64,000 nt of DNA from Corynebacterium timonense (GTDB lineage Bacteria > Actinomycetota > Actinomycetes > Mycobacteriales > Mycobacteriaceae), in contig NZ_LT629765.1 of NCBI RefSeq assembly GCF_900105305.1, positions 1,364,001 to 1,428,000 on the forward strand, given 5' to 3'. A program made the position numbers and the translations under genes. This document shows positions 43,700 to 55,600 of this stretch, one piece after another. Each line of letters begins with the position of its first letter. Positions within the stretch are counted from its first letter, which is position 1. The notes under the pieces are model-generated. The model made no database searches. It saw nothing but the letters and a program-made list of their open reading frames with translations, and was not told the DNA's origin.

Positions 43700-45049
43700 G
43701 TGGATTACACCGCACCGCACGAGCCGACCACCCCGTACGACGGCTACATCAAGCACGTCGAGGCCGATACCGCCGCCCGCAAGAAGGTCCTGCGCTACCG
43801 CGCCCCGGACCAGGAGGGCGCCCCGGAGCCGCTCAGCCGCGAGCTCGAGCAGATCGTCGAGGAGATCTCCGCGGACATCATCGAGCTTTCCCAGCACCTG
43901 CACGCCAACCCGGAGGTCGCGTTCGAGGAGCACGGGTCCGTGGCAAAAATCCAGGAGATCCTGCGGCGCCACGGCCTGGACCTGCACCAGGGCGCCTACG
44001 GGGTGGAGACAGCCTTTGAAACGCAGGTCGGCTCGGGCCACGGCCCCACCATCGCCGTGCTCTCCGAGTACGACGCCCTGCCCGAGATCGGCCACGCCTG
44101 CGGCCACAACGTCATGGCCGCGACCGGCATGGGCGCGTTCATCGCCATCGCGGAGCTTCTCAGGCTCCACCCGGACGCGTTCGACGGCACGCTGAAGTAT
44201 CTGGGCACCCCCGCCGAGGAGGGCCGCTCCGGCAAGGAGCACATGGCGCGCGGCGGCGCCTTTTCCCCCGCGGACATCGACGCCGCCATCATGCTGCACT
44301 CCTACGGATTCGACCTGGCCGACCAAGTGTGGCTCGGCCGGCGCGTGCTGCGGGTGACCTTCCACGGCGTCTCCGCCCACGCCTCCTCACAGCCGTTCAT
44401 GGGCCGCAACGCGCTCGACGCCGCCAACCTGACGTACACCGGCATTGGCCTGCTGCGCCAGCAGATGCCGCCGATTGACCGCATCCACGCGATCATCACC
44501 AAGGGCGGCACCCGCGAGTCCATCATCACCGAGACCGCCGAGATGAAGTTCTACGTCCGCTCCAAGTACCCGGGCACCCTGAAAAACCTCTCGGAGCGCG
44601 TCGAGGACGTGGTCAAGGGCGCCGCGCTCATGGCCGGCGTCGGCGTCGACATCGAGTGGGACGAGCACCCCGCCACCCTGCCGGTGCGCACCAATGACCA
44701 GCTGCTGTCGCGCTGGGTCGAGGCACAGCGCCGCCGCGGCCGAGAGCCCCTTCCGCTGGGCGTTGTCAGCGAGGACATCGCGGCGTCCACCGACTTCGGC
44801 AACGTGTCCTACCGCGTGCCGGGCATCCACCCACTGATCAAGGTCGCCCCCGAGTCCTCCGCGCTGCACACCCGCGCCTTCGCCGCCTCCGCGGGATCCG
44901 CCGCCGGCGACAAGGGCGCGGTCGACGGCGCGTATGGCTTGGCGCAGGTCGCCCTCGACTTCCTCACCGACGCGGCGCTGCGCGACGCGGTCAAGACCGA
45001 GTTCGAGGCCGCCGGCGGCACCACGGACGTGGCCCACTTCTTCGACTAG
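43700..45049 (+). CDS. M20 family amidohydrolase/peptidase
   Basis: 449 residues. The dinuclear zinc site of M20 enzymes is visible: SEYDALPEIGHACGHNVMAA, then GTPAEEGRSGKEHMARGG (catalytic Glu pair) and IMLHSY. DALPEIGHACGH is typical of the AbgB/ACY1L2-like subgroup that cleaves N-acyl amino acids, p-aminobenzoyl-glutamate or beta-alanyl dipeptides. The GTG at 43700 follows TAAGGA. Being co-operonic with a Dcu-type carrier, it may release aspartate or glutamate from an imported conjugate; this is inference. Confidence 0.87.
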   Translation: MDYTAPHEPTTPYDGYIKHVEADTAARKKVLRYRAPDQEGAPEPLSRELEQIVEEISADIIELSQHLHANPEVAFEEHGSVAKIQEILRRHGLDLHQGAYGVETAFETQVGSGHGPTIAVLSEYDALPEIGHACGHNVMAATGMGAFIAIAELLRLHPDAFDGTLKYLGTPAEEGRSGKEHMARGGAFSPADIDAAIMLHSYGFDLADQVWLGRRVLRVTFHGVSAHASSQPFMGRNALDAANLTYTGIGLLRQQMPPIDRIHAIITKGGTRESIITETAEMKFYVRSKYPGTLKNLSERVEDVVKGAALMAGVGVDIEWDEHPATLPVRTNDQLLSRWVEAQRRRGREPLPLGVVSEDIAASTDFGNVSYRVPGIHPLIKVAPESSALHTRAFAASAGSAAGDKGAVDGAYGLAQVALDFLTDAALRDAVKTEFEAAGGTTDVAHFFD

Positions 45050-45065
45050 GCCGAAAGGCCCACGC

Positions 45066-46868
<1,803 letters not shown>

Positions 46869-46877
46869 AGGTGGTCC

Positions 46878-46883
46878 AGTTTA
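46878..46883 (-). promoter_or_regulatory. -10 box of the ABC-F gene
   Basis: Minus-strand TAAACT, 9 bases before the ATG at 46868, inside the short gap after ispE. Confidence 0.4.
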
Positions 46884-47873
46884 GGTGGTGCCGGCCAACA
46901 GCTGCGCCCCCGGCGCGGGGCCCGTGGTGGCGAAGGCCTCGTAGCCCGGAAAACCGTCGCGGACCCCCGAGAGGACCTCGGCGGTGTGGTTGTCATCCCG
47001 GCACAGCACGGCGACGGTCGGGCCGGAGCCGGAGACGATCGCCCGCAGGCCCAGCTCCCCCGTGCGGCGCAGCAGCGCGGCGAGCTGCGGGCGCATCCTC
47101 ACGGCGGCCGGTTCGAGGTCGTTGTGCAGGGCGCGGGCCAGCTGCTCGGGGTCTGCGCTGAGCAGCGCGCGCGACAGCGCCGAGGTGTCCAGGCGCGGAA
47201 GGAATGCGGGGTTGTCGTGGCGGAGGTCGTCGAGAAGCGAGAAGGCTTCCCCCGTGGGCAGGCCCACGCGGGGGTTGACAAAGACCCAGTGGTACTGCCC
47301 GCGGGCGAGCATCTCGACGAGCTCGTCGCCGCGCCCCGTGCCCAGCGCCGTTCCCCCGACCAGGCAAAAGGGCACGTCGGCGCCCAACGAGCGGGCCAGA
47401 CGCACCAGCGCGTCCTCCTCGAGCGGCGCGCGACCGTAGGACCCGAGGTAGTCGTTGGCGGCGACAAGCGCCGCGGCGGCGTCCGCCGATCCTCCCGCCA
47501 TGCCTCCGGCGACGAAGACGTCTTTTTCCACCACAACCTTGACCCGCGGCAGCGCCAGCGCGGCCCCCGGGTAGCGGCGCCGGTACTCCGCCACCACGGC
47601 GTCGACGGCGCGCCAGGCGAGGTTCGCGGGCCCGTCGATGTCCTCCTCCGGCTCGGCGACGCCGAAGAAGGTGCTCATGCCCTGCACAACGGTGCCCTCG
47701 GCGGAGGTCTCAAGCGCCGGGTCGACGAGCAGCCGGACCGTTTCCCTGCGCTGCACCGCCTGGAACACCGTGACCAGCTCGTGGTAGCCGTCGCGGCGCG
47801 CCTCGCCGACGCCGAGGTGCAGGTTGACCTTGCCCGGCGCGGAGGCGGAGAACTCCCGCGGCCTACCCTTCAC
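46881..47873 (-). CDS. ispE: 4-diphosphocytidyl-2-C-methyl-D-erythritol kinase
   Basis: 330 residues of the GHMP kinase family. [13 protein letters not shown] (N-terminal motif), the ATP loop [20 protein letters not shown] and the C-terminal [12 protein letters not shown] are present. IspE is the fourth step of the non-mevalonate isoprenoid pathway. Its start overlaps the end of ksgA by 11 bases, a common ksgA-ispE coupling. Confidence 0.96.
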   Translation of the reverse strand: MKGRPREFSASAPGKVNLHLGVGEARRDGYHELVTVFQAVQRRETVRLLVDPALETSAEGTVVQGMSTFFGVAEPEEDIDGPANLAWRAVDAVVAEYRRRYPGAALALPRVKVVVEKDVFVAGGMAGGSADAAAALVAANDYLGSYGRAPLEEDALVRLARSLGADVPFCLVGGTALGTGRGDELVEMLARGQYHWVFVNPRVGLPTGEAFSLLDDLRHDNPAFLPRLDTSALSRALLSADPEQLARALHNDLEPAAVRMRPQLAALLRRTGELGLRAIVSGSGPTVAVLCRDDNHTAEVLSGVRDGFPGYEAFATTGPAPGAQLLAGTT

Positions 47874-48714
47874 GCGCCGCCCCCAGACGGGCGAAGTCGG
47901 CCACGGAGAGCTTCTCGCCGCGCAGGCCGGGGTCGATGCCCGCCGCGCGCAGCGCCTCCTCCGCGCCGGCGGCGGAGCCGTAGGCGCCCGCGAGGGTGGA
48001 GCGCAGGGTTTTGCGGCGCTGGGCGAAGGCGGCGTCGACCAGCTCGAAGACGCGGCCGCGCTGTTCGCGGGGGTACGGGTTGGTCACGTCGATGCGCACG
48101 AGCCCGCTTTCGATGTTGGGCGCCGGCCAGAACACGTTTTTGCCGATCACTCCCGCGCGCGTGACGTTGCCGTAGAAGGCGGCCTTGACGCTGGGCACGC
48201 CGTAGATCTTGGAACCCGGCTGGGCGGCGAGGCGGTCCGCCACCTCCTTTTGCACCATCACCAGCACGCGGCGGATGGAGGGGAACTCCGCCAGCAGGTG
48301 CAGCAGCACCGGCACCGAGACGTTGTAAGGCAGGTTGGCCACCAGTGCCGTCGGAGCGACGTCGAGGTCGGCGCGGGTGACGTGGAGGGCGTCTGTGGCG
48401 ATCACGCTCAGACGCGACGCGTGCTCGGGCGCGCGCTGCTCGACCGTCAGCGCGAGCCGGCCGGCCAGGCGCGGGTCGATCTCGAGGGCGACGACGCGGC
48501 TGGCCGCCTCGATGAGCCCGAGGGTGAGCGAGCCCAGGCCGGGGCCGACCTCGACGACCACGTCAGCGGGGTCGAGGTCGGCGGCCGCGACGATGCGGCG
48601 CACAGTATTGGGGTCGTGGACGAAATTCTGGCCGAGCTTCTTCGTCGGCACCACGTCCAGTTCCTGCGCCAGCTCCCGGATCTCCGCCGGGCCCAGCAAG
48701 TGGGCATCCGTCAT
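47863..48714 (-). CDS. ksgA: 16S rRNA dimethyladenosine transferase
   Basis: 283 residues of the RsmA/KsgA family, which dimethylates two adenines at the 3' end of 16S r[20 protein letters not shown], the SAM motif [15 protein letters not shown] and the catalytic NLPYNVS are all seen. It lies between rpfB and ispE on the same strand, the usual actinobacterial rpfB-ksgA-ispE order. Confidence 0.97.
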   Translation of the reverse strand: MTDAHLLGPAEIRELAQELDVVPTKKLGQNFVHDPNTVRRIVAAADLDPADVVVEVGPGLGSLTLGLIEAASRVVALEIDPRLAGRLALTVEQRAPEHASRLSVIATDALHVTRADLDVAPTALVANLPYNVSVPVLLHLLAEFPSIRRVLVMVQKEVADRLAAQPGSKIYGVPSVKAAFYGNVTRAGVIGKNVFWPAPNIESGLVRIDVTNPYPREQRGRVFELVDAAFAQRRKTLRSTLAGAYGSAAGAEEALRAAGIDPGLRGEKLSVADFARLGAAREG

Positions 48715-48776
48715 GGTGGTCTAGGGTAGCAGCGCCCCGAGCGGCCCCCGCGAAGCGAGCGCGCCGAGCAGGACAG

Positions 48777-50054
<1,278 letters not shown>

Positions 50055-50078
50055 TCACTTAGGTCTCAAGGGCCACTC

Positions 50079-50900
50079 TTACAGGCCAAACACGCGGTCA
50101 AAGGTCTCGGACACCTCGCCCGCGAGCTTTTCGACGTCCACCCCACGCGCCTCGGCCACCACCCGCGCCGTGTGCCCGATCAACGCCGGCTCGTTCCGCG
50201 CCCCCCGGTACGGCTCCGGCGTCATGTACGGCGCGTCCGTCTCAATGAGCAGCTGCCCCGCCGGGGCAAGCGCCGCCGCCTCGCGCAGCTGCGCGTTGCG
50301 CTTAAACGTCACGTTCCCGGCGAAGGACAAGACATAGCCGCGCTCGATCGCCTCCCTGGCCACCTCGACCGGCGAGGAGAAACAGTGCAGCATCACCTCG
50401 CGCGGGCGCGGCGCATCCGCCAGAATGCGCAGCAGGTCCTCGTCGCCCTCGCGGTTATGGATCATCAGCGCCTTTCCGCTGTCTACGGCGAGGTCGATGT
50501 GCCAGCGTAGCGCCTCCTCCTGCACGTCAAGCGGCGCCGTCGAGTCCGGGTCGTGCTCGATCCAGTAGGTATCAATGCCCGTCTCCCCCACCGCGACGCA
50601 GCGCGGGTCGAACGCCATCTCCCGCAGGCGGGCGCGCGCCGCCTCGTCGAGCTCGTGCGCCCGCGTCGGGTGGATCGCGCACGCCGCGTAGATCCGGGGG
50701 TTCGCCCGCGCCGCCGCGAGCGCGGCCTCGGCCTCCTCCAGGCCGTCGCCGACGGTGCACACGCGCTCCACTCCCGCCTCAACAGCCCGCGCCACGAGGT
50801 CGTCAGCGCTCGGGCCGGTGGAGGCGAGGTGGGTGTGGGCGTCGATAAGCCCCGCGACCTTTGGTGCGGGGACGGGTGTGGGGCGCGATTTCTTGCTCAT
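50079..50900 (-). CDS. tatD: TatD family metal-dependent hydrolase/DNase
   Basis: 273 residues of the TatD amidohydrolase fold. LIDAHTHLAS (HxH), VAVGETGIDTYWIEHDP (catalytic Glu), LMIHNREGDEDLL, VMLHCFSSPVE and LLIETDAPYMTPEP hold the metal-binding His, Glu and Asp. The insert DPDSTAPLDVQ resembles actinobacterial homologues. It precedes rpfB in the same direction, an arrangement seen in many actinobacteria. The ATG at 50900 has its -10 box inside the start codon of the divergent gene. Confidence 0.95.
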   Translation of the reverse strand: MSKKSRPTPVPAPKVAGLIDAHTHLASTGPSADDLVARAVEAGVERVCTVGDGLEEAEAALAAARANPRIYAACAIHPTRAHELDEAARARLREMAFDPRCVAVGETGIDTYWIEHDPDSTAPLDVQEEALRWHIDLAVDSGKALMIHNREGDEDLLRILADAPRPREVMLHCFSSPVEVAREAIERGYVLSFAGNVTFKRNAQLREAAALAPAGQLLIETDAPYMTPEPYRGARNEPALIGHTARVVAEARGVDVEKLAGEVSETFDRVFGL

Positions 50901-50913
50901 AGGATCAACCCTA
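50900..50913. promoter_or_regulatory. Interlocked divergent -10 boxes of two leaderless genes
   Basis: Only 12 bases separate the two ATGs. Plus strand TAGGAT (50900-50905) begins in the tatD start codon and ends 7 bases before the ATG at 50913. Minus strand TAGGGT (50913-50908) begins in that ATG and ends 7 bases before the tatD ATG. Each -10 thus uses one base of the other gene's start codon. Confidence 0.6.
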
Positions 50914-51293
50914 TGGCATACACAGATCTCACTTCCGCCACCCGCCGCCAGCTTGAGGCCGACCTCGCCGAGGCCGCGGGCCGCGGCATCAACGGCAGCG
51001 TCGACGCCATCGTCGCCTCCTTCGAAGAGGAGCTCGCTTCCTACCTGCAGCTTGACGACGACCTCAGGCGCGCCTACCCGCGCGGCGAGACCGCCCGCGT
51101 CTTCGGCACCGCGCTCGGCGAGGCCCTCGTGCGCGAGCACGGCTTTCGGTGGGCGATGCTGTCCGACGACTACGGCACCGACCTCGTCGTCGTCCGCGGC
51201 GACAAGTACACCGCCCCGCTCGTTGTCGTTGACACGCGCTTCGATGACGAAGAGACCGGCAAGCTCACGACGTTTGTCGGGCAGTTTTTGTAG
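50913..51293 (+). CDS. Conserved hypothetical protein, possibly DUF3806
   Basis: 126 residues, soluble and acidic, with no signal peptide. Features: TSATRRQLEADLAEAAGRG, RVFGTALGEALVREHGFRWAML and YGTDLVVVRGDKYTAPLVVVDTRFDDEETGKLTTFV. The GxxLGexL...gf.W pattern resembles DUF3806, but this is a tentative match. It is divergent from tatD with a shared 12-base promoter gap and probably has a leaderless mRNA. The function is unknown. Confidence 0.72.
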   Translation: MAYTDLTSATRRQLEADLAEAAGRGINGSVDAIVASFEEELASYLQLDDDLRRAYPRGETARVFGTALGEALVREHGFRWAMLSDDYGTDLVVVRGDKYTAPLVVVDTRFDDEETGKLTTFVGQFL

Positions 51294-51303
51294 ATGTTGG
51301 GTG

Positions 51304-52167
51304 CTACCCTTCGAGAGATTCGCCGACGAGAGCCATCACCGTTGCGCGCCACTGCGCGCTGCGCTCGCCGCGTTCGGCGTGAAGAGCTTCAACCAGCTGC
51401 TCAGTGAGCACCATCAAAGCTGCTCGCGACGTGTAGAGCAACTCCGCTTGGAACGAGGGGTCAACCGGTGGGACAAGGAGGATCACATCCGCGAGCTCAG
51501 CCACGGGCGAAGGCGCAAACGACGTCGCGGCAATGACCGTCGCTCCGCTATCGCGCGCTTGAGACACGACCTCGAGAGTCGCCCGATTCGCCCCCGAGCC
51601 CGAGAAAACAAAACACACGGAGCCGTCGCCCAGAGAATGCGCCGCAATGCGCTGGGTCATTGTATCAGCGTGAAATTCTGCCGGGCGACCAGCGGAAATC
51701 AGCCTTTGTGTGAGGTCAAAACCCAGCGGGGCGGACAGACCGTTGGCAGCGACCAGCACCCGATCAGCACCATCGAGCAGGTGCACGGCACGCGACAGTG
51801 ATTCTTCATCAAGCGCAGCAAAAGAATCGTCCAACCGTCGAGAAAACGCTGCAACGTTGCTCCGCACGGTGTCGAGTAGCGATTCATGGCCGTCTGATAT
51901 TCCTCTCGGGGGAGCGCCGACGACCTGTTGCGCCAGCGCCACACGCAGTTGCGGGAAACCAGCGTAGCCCAGGCTCTGCGCGGTGCGAACGACGCTCGCA
52001 CGGCTCACACCGACGAGGTCAGCTAACTGCTGAGCTGTCATTTCGACAGCTGCTGCCGGATTAGCCGCGATCGCTTCAGCGACCGCGCGCTCCTTTGGCT
52101 GCAACGAGGACATCGCGGCGGCGATCCTCACGCTCGGAATCGCTCCCGGTCTCGGGGACACTGGCAC
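51304..52167 (-). CDS. RpiR/MurR family transcriptional regulator of the phn-type operon
   Basis: 287 residues. An N-terminal RpiR helix-turn-helix (about 10-80, MTAQQLADLVGVSRASVVRTAQSLG) precedes a SIS phosphosugar-binding domain (about 120-260, VLVAANGLSAPLGFDLTQRL, CFVFSGSGANRATLEV). Such regulators sense phosphorylated sugars. It ends the HAD-phnDCEE operon. From the GTG at 52167, which has AGAGGAG 9 bases before it, the gene overlaps phnE by 92 bases; a shorter start at the GTG 52131 is possible. Confidence 0.88.
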   Translation of the reverse strand: MPVSPRPGAIPSVRIAAAMSSLQPKERAVAEAIAANPAAAVEMTAQQLADLVGVSRASVVRTAQSLGYAGFPQLRVALAQQVVGAPPRGISDGHESLLDTVRSNVAAFSRRLDDSFAALDEESLSRAVHLLDGADRVLVAANGLSAPLGFDLTQRLISAGRPAEFHADTMTQRIAAHSLGDGSVCFVFSGSGANRATLEVVSQARDSGATVIAATSFAPSPVAELADVILLVPPVDPSFQAELLYTSRAALMVLTEQLVEALHAERGERSAQWRATVMALVGESLEG

Positions 52168-52960
52168 GAACGGTGGCTCCTCTCATGATGCGGTTGCGAA
52201 TGGCGCCGGAAATCACGTCGACAACCATCGTGGCGATGATGATGACGATGAGCGTCATACCTACCACGTCCCACTGACGATAGTTGGTGTAGTTCGACAG
52301 CATGTCGCCGATGCCGCCAGCCCCCACCATGCCCAGTACCGCAGAGGTTCGGATGTTGATCTCGAAACGGTACAGCGCGAAGGAAATGAGCGCCGGAGCG
52401 GCTTGAGGCCACAACGCCCAACGCACCGTCTCGACCGTCGTCCCTCCAGCAGCGCGGACGGCCTCAGCAGGGCCCGGTGGCAGCGACTCGATACTCTCGT
52501 ATGCCCACTTCGATTGCTGGCCGATGCCAGAGATCGCGAGCGCCAACACACCAGTGAACGGAGTCAGGCCGGTCACAGTGAGCAAAATAATTGCAATCAC
52601 CGCTTCAGGGAAAGCGCGGATCACAGCGAACAGCCCTCGAAGTGCTGCACGTAGCCATGCCGGGCCAACTCCCCTAGCCGCCAGCATGCCAAGCGGAATC
52701 GCAAAAATGACGGTACCGATCATGCCGATCCACGCCATAGAAATGGAACGCCACATCTCTGTCAGCGCCCGTGATAAACGCGACGTGTCGGGGTCCTTGA
52801 ACATCAGCGTGAGGTACTCCCACACCTGGGCGGGGACCTGGGGCAGGTCGCTCCACGTGATGCGCAGAAAGGAGAAAGACACCACGATGACCACTGTGAT
52901 GATAATCGAGACCACAGTCTCGTATGTCTTCCTCGGTGTGCGGGGAAGCGTCATGTCCAT
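52076..52960 (-). CDS. phnE: PhnE-type ABC transporter permease (second copy)
   Basis: 294 residues with about six membrane segments. PLGMLAARGVGPAWLRAALRGLFAVIRAFPEAV, the GIGQQSKWAYESIESLPPGPAEAVRAAGGT coupling loop (EAA motif) and RTSAVLGMVGAGGIGDML match phosphonate/phosphite permeases. It would pair with the upstream permease as a heterodimer. The last 30 residues are polar (GSDSEREDRRRDV...) and overlap the regulator gene. Its start follows the previous permease stop directly. Confidence 0.9.
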   Translation of the reverse strand: MDMTLPRTPRKTYETVVSIIITVVIVVSFSFLRITWSDLPQVPAQVWEYLTLMFKDPDTSRLSRALTEMWRSISMAWIGMIGTVIFAIPLGMLAARGVGPAWLRAALRGLFAVIRAFPEAVIAIILLTVTGLTPFTGVLALAISGIGQQSKWAYESIESLPPGPAEAVRAAGGTTVETVRWALWPQAAPALISFALYRFEINIRTSAVLGMVGAGGIGDMLSNYTNYRQWDVVGMTLIVIIIATMVVDVISGAIRNRIMRGATVRASVPETGSDSEREDRRRDVLVAAKGARGR

Positions 52961-53770
52961 TTAGACCAGCCTCTTTCGCAACCAGTTCGAAAGCATCTCC
53001 ACCAGCACGACGACCACGAGGATCTCGAGGATGATGATGGACACGTCCTCGTACGCGAAGAACGAGCGACGCTCCTCGAGCAGGCGCCCGATTCCACCTG
53101 CACCGACAAGCCCTAGGATTGCCGAGACTCGGACGTTGAGCTCCAGCGTGTACAGCCACTGGTTCATGAACAACGGCATGACCTCCGGAAGGGCCATGGC
53201 GCGATTGATCTGAAACTGGGTACCACCCGCTGCGCGCCCAGCCTCAATGTATCCGTGATTTTCGGAGTCGATCGCCTCGGAGACAAGCTTGACCACGATG
53301 CCAATGTTGAAGAGAAAAAGGGTGATCACGCCGGGCAGTGCGCCAACGCCGACCATCGCCACGAGGATCGAGGCGTAGACGAGATCTGGTACAGAACGCA
53401 CGACGTTAATTACGGTGCGGACAATGGCTCGCCCGACACTGTTTGGATTCGTCGGAGTGGCGGCCCACAACGTCAGTGGAATCGAGATCACAGCAGAAAG
53501 CACCGCACCGACTATGGCCATTTGTAATGTCTCCACCATCGGTCCTACTGTCCTAGGGACGAAGGCGAGGTTCGGCTGGAGCATTTGCAGCAGTTTGTCG
53601 GCACCATTGCGCCAGTTCCTCGCTATCGACGCAATGTCGACGTCGATGCCGCCGATGCGCGGCGTCATGGTGAGAGCAGTAAATCCGACGACGGCCACGA
53701 CAATCAGAGCCGTTCGTACACGCTGCGTAGGCTTCTCCGGCAGCGTGGGCCGCATATGCGCAGGCGTCAT
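52961..53770 (-). CDS. phnE: PhnE-type ABC transporter permease (first copy)
   Basis: 269 residues with about six membrane segments. VSIPLTLWAATPTNPNSVGRAIVRTVINVVRSVPDLVYA, the loop EAIDSENHGYIEAGRAAGGTQ and VRVSAILGLVGAGGIGRLL are PhnE-like. It differs in sequence from the second permease, so the channel is probably a heterodimer. Its ATG overlaps the stop of phnC by one base, and the stop abuts the next gene. Confidence 0.9.
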   Translation of the reverse strand: MTPAHMRPTLPEKPTQRVRTALIVVAVVGFTALTMTPRIGGIDVDIASIARNWRNGADKLLQMLQPNLAFVPRTVGPMVETLQMAIVGAVLSAVISIPLTLWAATPTNPNSVGRAIVRTVINVVRSVPDLVYASILVAMVGVGALPGVITLFLFNIGIVVKLVSEAIDSENHGYIEAGRAAGGTQFQINRAMALPEVMPLFMNQWLYTLELNVRVSAILGLVGAGGIGRLLEERRSFFAYEDVSIIILEILVVVVLVEMLSNWLRKRLV

Positions 53771-54576
53771 CAGCGCCTCCCCGTCATATCACCCGGCAGC
53801 ACGCTACGCCCGTAGATCTGCTCGAAGTCAGCATCTGTCGCGTCGGCGGCCGGACCATCGTAGACGAGCTCGCCCTGACGTAGACCGACCACCCTCGTTG
53901 TGTACTGGCGGGCGAGATCAATGACATGCAGATTAACCAACACAGTCAATCCTTGCTCCCGGTTGATGCGCATTAGGTCAGCCATCACCGAGTGAGCTGT
54001 GGGCGGGTCGAGGGAGGCCACTGGTTCGTCGGCAAGCATGACGGCGGGCTGCTGGGTCAGAGCCCGTGCGATGGCGACACGCTGCTTCTGCCCTCCGGAT
54101 AGCGCACCAGCGCGGGCCCATATTTTCTCGAGCATTCCGACGGAATCTAAGCAGCGGAGCGCAAGCTCCTTGTCCTCGTCCGCCGGAATGTCGAAGAGGG
54201 AACGCCACCAAGGCGTACGAGCGAAAGTGCCGACCAGCACGTTGTGGTAGACATCGGTACGCTCCGCCAAATTAAATTGCTGGAAGATCATGCCGATCTG
54301 GCCGCGTGCTTCGCGTAGTTGCTTGCCCTTGAGTTCGCTGATGACGTGCGGGCCAACGCTGACCCGTCCTGCGGTCGGCTCGGCGAGACCATTGATGGTT
54401 CTAATCAGCGTCGATTTGCCGGAGCCGGAAAGCCCCACGACGGCAACCATCTCACCAGGTTCTATCCGAAGCGAGACGTCTTTCAGGGCTTGCGTCCCGT
54501 TCGGATACGTCACGGAGACGCTATCGAGCACAATAGGCCACGGCTCGCGGGTGTGGCCAACATCATCCTGCAGCAT
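53770..54576 (-). CDS. phnC: PhnC-type ABC transporter ATP-binding protein
   Basis: 268 residues. Walker [12 protein letters not shown] (from about 47), [19 protein letters not shown], signature [18 protein letters not shown], Walker [13 protein letters not shown] and the His VNLHVID are present. The Q-loop region RTDVYHNVL(V/A)G and the general layout match PhnC of phosphonate importers. It lies 16 bases after phnD. It would drive uptake of a phosphonate, phosphite or phosphate ester. Confidence 0.92.
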   Translation of the reverse strand: MLQDDVGHTREPWPIVLDSVSVTYPNGTQALKDVSLRIEPGEMVAVVGLSGSGKSTLIRTINGLAEPTAGRVSVGPHVISELKGKQLREARGQIGMIFQQFNLAERTDVYHNVLVGTFARTPWWRSLFDIPADEDKELALRCLDSVGMLEKIWARAGALSGGQKQRVAIARALTQQPAVMLADEPVASLDPPTAHSVMADLMRINREQGLTVLVNLHVIDLARQYTTRVVGLRQGELVYDGPAADATDADFEQIYGRSVLPGDMTGRR

Positions 54577-54592
54577 GGCGGTTCCTTGTGTT

Positions 54593-55600
54593 CTAGGAGC
54601 TGAAACGGGTGTAGATCTCGCCGTAGCGTTCGATCTCTTCCTCGTTCGTTTCCTTCGTCCAGTCGGTCAGTCCGACGAGGTCCTGCATGACCTGCTTGGC
54701 CTCGTCCGAGGACTCGGCGTAGGAATCCATGAGGTCAGCGAGCTGGGTCTTGAGGTCCTCCGGGAGGTCCTCGGTAACCACGACTCCACCGTTGGGGATC
54801 ATCTCGGTGTAGGCGAAAGCAACCAGTTCAGTTGCTGCCTCGGGAGCCTCGGCCAAGATGGACGAGCGGGCATCCCAGAAACCAAACCCGACCTCAGCGT
54901 CGCCCCTGAGAACTGCGAGCATAGCGTTGTTATTTCCTTGCACTGGGACCTGGGAGAGGGAATCAACGTCAACGTCCTCATCCTCAAGTGCAACGATCGG
55001 GTACTGGTAGCCCGCCGGGGACGTTGCCGCTTGGAATGCAACTGCCGTGCCCGGCTCGAGATTGTCAAACGCGCCGGTTGCCGCTGGCCCCTGGCCTGTC
55101 GCCGTGGCTCCCGCGTTCTCGATACCGTTGCAATACGCGAACTCGGTGTCGTCAGCCTCGTACGTAGCCATCACTGGTTCTCCCTCACAGTACTTGTCCG
55201 GGTTATTGGTGAAGGCCACCGATGCGTAGGAGGTCGCTCCGAAGCGAACATCACGCAGGATGAGCTCAGCGTCGTGCTGCGTCATGGCGTTGTACAGGGA
55301 GCCTGCGTCTGTGATAGCGACCTGTGCTTGGTTTGCCCCGATCGCCTCAACAGTCGCAGCGTAGTCGTTCGCCACAACACCGTTGACCTCGATGCCGAGG
55401 TTCTCGGACAAGTAGTTCGTCAGCGGCTCGAGCGCCTCCGCGAGGTCCTCGCCTTCAGTCGATGGAACAAGAGAGACCGTGATGGAATTGGGCCAGTTCG
55501 ATGCCTCGTCGGAGCCGTTGTCCTGATCAGAGGAACAACCCGTCAAGGAAAGCATTGCGGTAGCAGTCAGCGTGCCGAGCGCAAGTGCAGAATTACGCAT
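54593..55600 (-). CDS. phnD: PhnD-type periplasmic-binding lipoprotein
   Basis: 335 residues. A lipoprotein signal ends at LSLTGC (Cys near 22). The body shows [42 protein letters not shown] and [23 protein letters not shown], as in PhnD/PtxB binding proteins for phosphonates or phosphite. The ligand is not predictable from this. Its ATG overlaps the end of the HAD gene by 8 bases, with AAAGG in that gene as ribosome-binding site. An acidic, Gln/Asn-rich composition differs from neighbouring housekeeping proteins. Confidence 0.9.
   Translation of the reverse strand: MRNSALALGTLTATAMLSLTGCSSDQDNGSDEASNWPNSITVSLVPSTEGEDLAEALEPLTNYLSENLGIEVNGVVANDYAATVEAIGANQAQVAITDAGSLYNAMTQHDAELILRDVRFGATSYASVAFTNNPDKYCEGEPVMATYEADDTEFAYCNGIENAGATATGQGPAATGAFDNLEPGTAVAFQAATSPAGYQYPIVALEDEDVDVDSLSQVPVQGNNNAMLAVLRGDAEVGFGFWDARSSILAEAPEAATELVAFAYTEMIPNGGVVVTEDLPEDLKTQLADLMDSYAESSDEAKQVMQDLVGLTDWTKETNEEEIERYGEIYTRFSS

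Noticed and set aside
42176-44380. Minus-strand open frame of about 730 codons opposite the Dcu and M20 genes
   Set aside because: Same cause: shadow of GC-biased codons, rich in Gly, His, Asp and Arg, with no recognisable motif.
50553-50912. Upstream extension of the frame of the 50913 gene
   Set aside because: It lies antisense to tatD and has shadow composition; the -10 box and conserved start are at 50900-50913.
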